From UBA5189 sp040389445 (GTDB taxonomy: Bacteria > Chloroflexota > Limnocylindria > Limnocylindrales > CSP1-4): 64,000 bases of DNA. A program made the position numbers and the translations under genes. Shown piece by piece: positions 59,011 to 64,000 of this stretch; position 1 is the first letter of the stretch; the number at the start of each line of letters is the position of its first letter. The stretch covers positions 62,001 to 126,000 of the forward strand of contig JAZJZX010000011.1 of assembly GCA_040389445.1 (NCBI GenBank), written 5' to 3'. The notes under the pieces were generated by a model. That model made no database searches. It worked only from the letters and a program-made list of their open reading frames with translations, and was not told where the DNA came from.

Positions 59011-61656
59011 CTACGGGGCGAGCGTCAGGGTGCTCGAGATGGACCCGCCGACCGCATCGGGCGAGAACGGCAACGGGATCGTCTGACCGGTCGCCCAGAG
59101 ATCGATCAGGTCCCCGTAGTGTCGATCGAACGGGTTGCCGCTCTGGCCCGTGGTCGTGATGATCCGAGCCGCATCCGGGTCCACCATGTCGATCGTGAGC
59201 CGGTACGACGGCCCGTTCGACACGTTGAACAACGCATTGAGTCCCACCGGGGCATACGACGGATCCTCGGGATCCGGGTAGGCCTTCCAGGTCCGGTAGT
59301 AGTTGTTCTGGACGGCACCCGCGCCACCGCCGACCTGACGAGCACCTGCGTTGTAATACCACTCGAGCGGCCCGATGCCGGACACGCCCAGGGTCTGTTC
59401 CCTGAAGGTGACGGTGTGGATCCGGCCCCAGGTCCAGCGTGCCGGCGGACCAACGGCCGCTCGGAGATCAGCCCCGGTCCTGTCCAGTGCCGCGGACAGG
59501 ATGTCCTTCGGTCGCTCGGCGGCGGGGGTCGTCGTGTCGTCCCACCATGAGCTCGCCGGGTCCCGCAGGACGGCGATGAGCCCCTGCCACGAATCGGTCG
59601 TGCCCACGTAGTCCTTCGCCACCGGTCCGAGCTGGTCGTCGAAGATCGCCCGCATCAGGGTGAATTCGGCACTGACATAGGCGGCGCAACCCATCGAATC
59701 GACGTCGCAGGAGCGGTTCCACGACCGGATCCGGTCCAGCAGCAGCCGGCCGTCGGCCGTTGCCGGTGACGCGTCCGCGAGCAGTGGGACGATCGTATCC
59801 GCGCGGAGCAGGTAGGTGTCCATCTGGATGGCGCCGAGGTCGGCCGTCGTCAAGCCCCCGGCCGCGGTCTGGCCCCCGGCCGTCGTCAGCTTCCCCGCCC
59901 TGGCCGTGAGGAGATCGGTGATCCGCTGGGCGCGATACCCCGGATCCCAGTCGTCGCCGACGAAATACGGATAGTTCCCGTCCACGGCCGCGTTGTTGGC
60001 CGTGACGATGAGCCCGCTCGGCGGGTCGAACTGCCAGGGCAGGTCGTCGAACGGAATGTAGCCGGTCCAGTCCTGCGTCCCCGATGCGCCATCACGAATG
60101 CGGTCGCCGGTCCGCTCGCCGGCCCGGATGGGCACCAGCCCCGGGAACTGGTAGCCGATGTGGCCCTCCACGTCGGCGTAGACCAGGTTCTGGCTCGGCG
60201 ACCCATAGTCGCGGAGCGCGTTGCGGAAGTCCTCGAAGTCCGAGGCCGTGTTCAGGCGGAACAGCGCCGTGAACGCCCCGTCGGGCTCGGCCGTCGCCGT
60301 CCAGCGCAGCGCGAGGGGATCCTGATCCGCCAGACGCGAGTCGACGTCGTTGAGGATCGGACCGTGGACGGTGGACCGGACCGTGATGGTCTCGGGCTCG
60401 CCGCCGGCGACCTTGATGGTTTCCGTCCGAGTTTCAAACGCCGTGGACACCCCCTTGTAGAGGTAGCGGGTGGAATCGTTCGGATCGATCGTCTCGCGGA
60501 AGAGATCCTGCACGTCCGGCCCGACGTTCGTGGCTCCCCAGGCGATCCGTGCATTGTGACCCAGGATCACGCCTGGAACCCCGGGGAACGAGACGCCGGC
60601 GACGTCGAACGGGCAGGCGGCATTGACCTCGCGACAGTGCAACCCATTCAAGATCCAGACCGAAGGCTGGCTGAAGCCGAGGTGCGGGTCGTTGGCAAGG
60701 AGCGCTCCACCCGAGGCGGACTGCGAACCCGACACGACCCAGTTGTTCGAACCGATGCCGTGGTCGCCGACGAGGCCCGAGGCGCCGTCCAGCCCGGCCA
60801 GGGCGAGAATGGCTGATCCCGTCTCGGCGATACCGCGCCAGCCCGCGGTCACACTCGGCGTCATCGGCTGTCGTGCGCTCGCCGTCGTGCCCGCCGGAGC
60901 CGGGACCGTGGCGGTCGCACCGGAAACGCCGGCGCCCCCGGAACCCGCCAGGCCCGACGGCGTGATGACCGGCGCGGCGGGGTCATACGCGGGAAAGAGC
61001 GAATCTGTCCGAGCTGGATCGCCGAGCTGGGCATCCGCCAGGAGCCGGAAGATCTCCGCGTCCATGTTGCCGCCGAGGTTGAACGACTGGACCTTGCCCC
61101 AGGTTGCCGAATCGAGGGGCGTCCACGGCTCGGGTACATACCCGTCGAGCCCCCCGTTTCCGGTGCGGAGAGCCGTGATGACCCAGGGCAGCGAGAACGA
61201 TCCGTGCTGGTCGGCGATCCAGGCGTTGACGCCGTCTGCGTACCACTGGAGCGCGTCGCGGGCGTCCTGCGGCATCGCATCGAGGTCCGCCTGCGCGGCC
61301 TGGCGCCAGCCGATGGTCCGGATGAAGCGGTCCTGCTCGAGGCTGACCGAGCCGAACAACTCGGACAGCCGGCCGCTGCCAATGTGGCGCCAGACCTCCA
61401 TCTGCCACATCCGCTCCTGGGCATGGGCATAGCCCTGCGCCACGAACAGATCATGCGGATCGCTCGCCACGATCTGGAGGATTCCGTTCTCGTCCCGCCC
61501 GACCGTCACCGGGCCGTGGAGGCCGGGTACGCGGATGGTGCCTGTGGTCTGCGCCAGCCCACGGCCGGTGATCGCGCCGACAAGGACGACCACGCCCACC
61601 AGCACCACCGCGATCAACACCCCGAGGACCTTCATGGCCCGGCCCAGTACGCGCAC
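59011..61656 (-). CDS. Penicillin acylase family Ntn-hydrolase, secreted/membrane-anchored
   Basis: An 881-residue pro-enzyme of the penicillin/acyl-homoserine-lactone acylase family. A single N-terminal helix (VLGVLIAVVLVGVVVLVGAI) acts as signal or anchor. The alpha chain follows; the Ntn nucleophile Ser303 is exposed by self-cleavage before GSNNWVVSGSQSASGG. ALLANDPHLGFSQPSVW and WGATNVGPDVQDLF are conserved beta-chain segments. The linker before the cleavage site is Gly/Ala/Ser/Thr-rich and long. The start is GTG at 61656 with AGGAG 7 bases upstream; ATG 61635 is possible. Substrate (antibiotic, AHL or N-acyl compound) unknown. Confidence 0.92.
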   Translation of the reverse strand: MRVLGRAMKVLGVLIAVVLVGVVVLVGAITGRGLAQTTGTIRVPGLHGPVTVGRDENGILQIVASDPHDLFVAQGYAHAQERMWQMEVWRHIGSGRLSELFGSVSLEQDRFIRTIGWRQAAQADLDAMPQDARDALQWYADGVNAWIADQHGSFSLPWVITALRTGNGGLDGYVPEPWTPLDSATWGKVQSFNLGGNMDAEIFRLLADAQLGDPARTDSLFPAYDPAAPVITPSGLAGSGGAGVSGATATVPAPAGTTASARQPMTPSVTAGWRGIAETGSAILALAGLDGASGLVGDHGIGSNNWVVSGSQSASGGALLANDPHLGFSQPSVWILNGLHCREVNAACPFDVAGVSFPGVPGVILGHNARIAWGATNVGPDVQDLFRETIDPNDSTRYLYKGVSTAFETRTETIKVAGGEPETITVRSTVHGPILNDVDSRLADQDPLALRWTATAEPDGAFTALFRLNTASDFEDFRNALRDYGSPSQNLVYADVEGHIGYQFPGLVPIRAGERTGDRIRDGASGTQDWTGYIPFDDLPWQFDPPSGLIVTANNAAVDGNYPYFVGDDWDPGYRAQRITDLLTARAGKLTTAGGQTAAGGLTTADLGAIQMDTYLLRADTIVPLLADASPATADGRLLLDRIRSWNRSCDVDSMGCAAYVSAEFTLMRAIFDDQLGPVAKDYVGTTDSWQGLIAVLRDPASSWWDDTTTPAAERPKDILSAALDRTGADLRAAVGPPARWTWGRIHTVTFREQTLGVSGIGPLEWYYNAGARQVGGGAGAVQNNYYRTWKAYPDPEDPSYAPVGLNALFNVSNGPSYRLTIDMVDPDAARIITTTGQSGNPFDRHYGDLIDLWATGQTIPLPFSPDAVGGSISSTLTLAP

Positions 61657-61737
61657 GTTGGCTCTCCTTGCGTGTCGGGTTGTCGGCGTGGGCGCCGACG
61701 ATCTCGGACGATCAGCGAATGCATCGATTGCGCAGCT

Positions 61738-62745
61738 TCAGCGCGGCAGTTCCACGCCCAGACCGGCCGCCTGGGCGGCCCGAAGAATGGCTTCGGCAAA
61801 GACGACGTCCGCCAGGCCGACGCCGAGGTGCGTGATGACGACCCGCCCTTCGGGCCGGGGCGAGCCTGCAAGGATCGCCTCCCCGAGCATCGCGTGCGGG
61901 TCCGGATAGCCGTCGAAGTTTCCGGCGTCGCGGTTGGCCAGATATTGCTCCCGATGATCGACCAGGAAGAGCGCGGCGTCGCGCGCCACCTCGGCGGAGC
62001 AGTAGGTCGCGTAGTCGATCGGAACGATCGTGGCATCGGGGGCGAGCCACGCGTTGGTCATGGACTGACGGTCGGCCGCGGGCCCGAATGCGGCGGCGGT
62101 CAGGACCACGTCCGCGCCGTCCACGGCCTCGCGCGCCGATCGATGGACGCTCACTGTGCCGACCTCGGTCATCGAGCGAGCCTCGGTCGCGAGGGATTCC
62201 GCCCGGCGGGCGTCGGGATCGAAGAGGCGGAGTTCCAGGCCGGGCAGCAGATGGCCGAAGACGGGCAGATGGGACCATCCCTGCACGCCGGCCCCGATGA
62301 TGGCTGCCCGGGCCGGCCGATCGACGACCTTCGGGCCGTAGTACCGCAGGGCCACGCCGGACACGGCGGCAGTTCGCTGCGCGGTGATCGGCCCACCGTC
62401 CATGATCGCGATCGGGATCCCCGTGGCCGGATCGTTCAGGATCACCAGCGCGCTGATCCCCGGAAGGCCGAGTTCGGTGTTCGTGGCGAATCCAGCGACC
62501 CATTTCATGCCGACGAGGTCCCCGAACAGATCGACGCCCCGGAGCATCGCCGGCATCGCATGAATGAACGAGGCGGCAGGGCGCGGATGGAGCGCGATCT
62601 TGGGCGGAAGCTCGGAGCCGCCGGGGGTGGCAAGGGCGACCATCGTCCGTTCAGCCAGCTCCAGGCGCTCGTGGATCGAGGGCATTGCCTCCAGGACATC
62701 CGCGGTGGAGAGCCAGCGGAGCGGCGGGAGCAGGGGACCGATCAT
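61738..62745 (-). CDS. Ornithine cyclodeaminase/mu-crystallin family protein
   Basis: A 335-residue NAD(P)-binding enzyme. The substrate part has LPPKIALHPRPAASFIHAMP and MKWVAGFATNTELGLPGISA, with the conserved KW. The Rossmann motif is AAIIGAGVQGWSHLPVFGHL (GxGxQ). TVSVHRSAREAVDGADVVLTA follows, and PDATIVPIDYATYCSAE lies in the late region. Members act as ornithine cyclodeaminases, alanine dehydrogenases or imine reductases; which one cannot be decided. Ends 81 bp from the penicillin acylase start in the same direction. Confidence 0.9.
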   Translation of the reverse strand: MIGPLLPPLRWLSTADVLEAMPSIHERLELAERTMVALATPGGSELPPKIALHPRPAASFIHAMPAMLRGVDLFGDLVGMKWVAGFATNTELGLPGISALVILNDPATGIPIAIMDGGPITAQRTAAVSGVALRYYGPKVVDRPARAAIIGAGVQGWSHLPVFGHLLPGLELRLFDPDARRAESLATEARSMTEVGTVSVHRSAREAVDGADVVLTAAAFGPAADRQSMTNAWLAPDATIVPIDYATYCSAEVARDAALFLVDHREQYLANRDAGNFDGYPDPHAMLGEAILAGSPRPEGRVVITHLGVGLADVVFAEAILRAAQAAGLGVELPR

Positions 62746-62825
62746 GGGCTGGAGTGTAGCGCCGCTCCGACGCCCGAATGTGCACCTCGGGCCACGATCC
62801 GGTCACTTCCGGCTACGCTTGCCGG

Positions 62826-64000
62826 GTGACTGCCATCGATCTCGCGCAGAGCCTCGAGAACCTCAAACTCGAGCGCGACGCCGTCCAGCTGTACCTGGCG
62901 CTGGCCCGGATCGAGCGCGATCCGGAGCGTGCGACCGCGTTCCGGACCATCGCCGACAACGAGCGACGCCACGCAGAGATCTGGGCTCGCCGCCTGGGCG
63001 AGCTCGGCGCCGAGGTACCCGAAGCCGACGGTCCGCGGTTTCGCGTCCGCGCGATCATCGGTATCGCTCGCATCTTCGGAACGCATGCGGTTCGGGATCT
63101 CGTCCAGGCCCTCGAGGGCGACGAGGTTGCGATCTACTCCGCGCAGGCGACGCCGGAAGTGGAGGCGATCGCCGCCGATGAGCGCGAGCACGCGGAGATC
63201 TGGAAGTCACTCTCCGGAGTGCGCAACGGGGCGTCCCATCGGTCCGGAGGTTCCGCAGTGTCCAGCCACGCCCGCGCCGCCGTGACGGCAGCGGCGGGCG
63301 AGCATGCGGCAATAGCCCTCGACGTTTCGGAGCCCGGCCAGATCGCGGCCCGCGAGCGATGGCATCGGTCCAGTCACTCGGGGACCCTCCGGGCCGTGAT
63401 CTTCGGCGTCTCGGACGGACTGGTGTCCAACCTTGCCCTCGTGATGGGTGTCGCCGGCGCGAACGTGGCCATCGGCGGAGGCAGGTTCGTTCTTCTGGCC
63501 GGCATCGCCGGCTTGCTTGCCGGGGCCTTCTCGATGGCGGCCGGCGAGTACATCTCGATGCAGTCGCAGCGCGAGCTGTTCGAACGCCAGATCGCGCTGG
63601 AACGAGCCGAGCTCGAGGCCATGCCCGAGGAGGAGGAGGCCGAACTCGCGGCCGTCTACCAGGCCAAGGGGTTCACGCCGGATGAGGCCCGGACGATTGC
63701 GCACCGCATGTTCTCCGACCCGGCACACGCCCTGGACACGCTGATTCGGGAGGAGCTCGGCCTCGATCCCGACGAACTGGGATCGCCCTGGGGTGCCGCA
63801 TTCGGCTCGTTCGTGGCGTTCGCCATCGGAGCGGCCATTCCGGTCGTGCCGTACTTCTTCGGGGCCGGTTACGGGGCGTTCGTGGTGGCGGCCGCAGCCT
63901 CGCTCATCGGCTTGTTCGTGGTCGGAGCAGGGGTGTCCCTGCTGACTGGACGCAGCCTCCTGTTCTCCGGAGCGCGCCAGGTCGGCATCGGTGCCGCGGC
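62826..64000 (+). CDS. Ferritin-like domain fused to VIT1/CCC1 iron/manganese transporter (MbfA-like), cut by window edge
   Basis: At least 391 residues, open at the window end. Residues 1-130 are a rubrerythrin/ferritin-like di-iron four-helix bundle (LERDAVQLYLALARIERDPE; DNERRHAEIWARRLGELGAE; EGDEVAIYSAQ; DEREHAEIWKSL). From about 175 the CCC1/VIT1 membrane part follows (GTLRAVIFGVSDGLVSNLAL; GAFSMAAGEYISMQSQRELF; the charged cytosolic loop with MPEEEEAELAAVY; then two helices). Proteins of this design export iron in response to oxidative or iron stress. Start GTG at 62826 after CGCTTGCCGG; divergent from the cyclodeaminase gene across 80 bp. Confidence 0.9.
   Translation, partial: MTAIDLAQSLENLKLERDAVQLYLALARIERDPERATAFRTIADNERRHAEIWARRLGELGAEVPEADGPRFRVRAIIGIARIFGTHAVRDLVQALEGDEVAIYSAQATPEVEAIAADEREHAEIWKSLSGVRNGASHRSGGSAVSSHARAAVTAAAGEHAAIALDVSEPGQIAARERWHRSSHSGTLRAVIFGVSDGLVSNLALVMGVAGANVAIGGGRFVLLAGIAGLLAGAFSMAAGEYISMQSQRELFERQIALERAELEAMPEEEEAELAAVYQAKGFTPDEARTIAHRMFSDPAHALDTLIREELGLDPDELGSPWGAAFGSFVAFAIGAAIPVVPYFFGAGYGAFVVAAAASLIGLFVVGAGVSLLTGRSLLFSGARQVGIGAA

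Overview
The window is about 64 kb of very GC-rich bacterial chromosome with one 19-N scaffold gap at 37709-37727, so it looks like a scaffold or draft/metagenome assembly. Gene content (group 3b-like NiFe hydrogenase, split pyruvate:ferredoxin oxidoreductase, SufBD without a nearby SufC, VIT1-type iron transporter with a ferritin-like domain, CoA-transferases, many GTG starts and 4-base overlaps) suggests an uncultured soil or freshwater Chloroflexota lineage (Limnocylindria-like). That placement is inference; no rRNA or universal marker is present.

Layout. 0-3.2 kb: glycogen genes glgP (cut by the window edge) and glgA, divergent. 3.2-3.8 kb: two perfect copies of a 176-bp block. 3.8-8.8 kb: alpha/beta hydrolase, tandem-ACT protein, tRNA-Gly(UCC), a large membrane protein, crcB with DUF190. 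8.9-19.5 kb: class V aminotransferase, GAF/GGDEF diguanylate cyclase, fabI, HAD phosphatase, aldehyde dehydrogenase, class III aminotransferase and three small membrane proteins. 19.7-25.6 kb: two-subunit CoA-transferase, universal stress protein, a sensor kinase/response regulator pair, and a single-chain acetyl-CoA hydrolase/transferase. 25.9-31.3 kb: tightly overlapped operon of a cNMP-binding protein, a fused beta-gamma hydrogenase subunit, small subunit, large subunit and maturation protease. 31.3-33.0 kb: GH13 glucosidase. 33.5-37.6 kb: 2-oxoacid:ferredoxin oxidoreductase as two genes with a CBS-domain gene between. 38.1-40.2 kb: hypC-like gene, EamA transporter and a DUF6390-like gene, translationally overlapped. 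40.2-43.4 kb: sulfur-handling operon (ArsR, DsrE-like, TusA-like, DsrE-like, TusA-like, sulfide:quinone-reductase-like flavoprotein). 43.9-46.6 kb: XRE-HTH plus PD-(D/E)XK-like protein between two copies of a dispersed repeat, then a class III aminotransferase. 46.8-55.6 kb: membrane protein, MMPL exporter with divergent TetR gene and clear operator, phosphotriesterase-like hydrolase, lipoprotein, OsmC, YcaQ-like protein, NUDIX, DUF421. 55.7-59 kb: sufB-sufD-Rieske operon with a clear promoter/operator. 59-64 kb: penicillin acylase family protein, ornithine cyclodeaminase family protein, ferritin-like/VIT1 transporter (cut by the window edge).

The most unusual signal is not a gene. A dispersed intergenic element of about 117 bp occurs six times, always in the same orientation: 3.30, 3.51, 33.11, 37.75, 43.70 and 44.89 kb. 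It has a near-invariant 3' end (ATGCGCTCCGAAACGACTCA in four copies), an internal hairpin that keeps pairing while its bases change, and short GC-rich tandem arrays around most copies. Two copies bracket the HTH-nuclease-like gene, and one lies next to the assembly gap. I do not recognise this family.

Functionally the centre of the window is anaerobic or microaerobic redox metabolism: NAD(P)-linked hydrogenase, ferredoxin-dependent 2-oxoacid oxidation, sulfide/persulfide handling, Fe-S assembly, CoA-transfer reactions and glycogen turnover.
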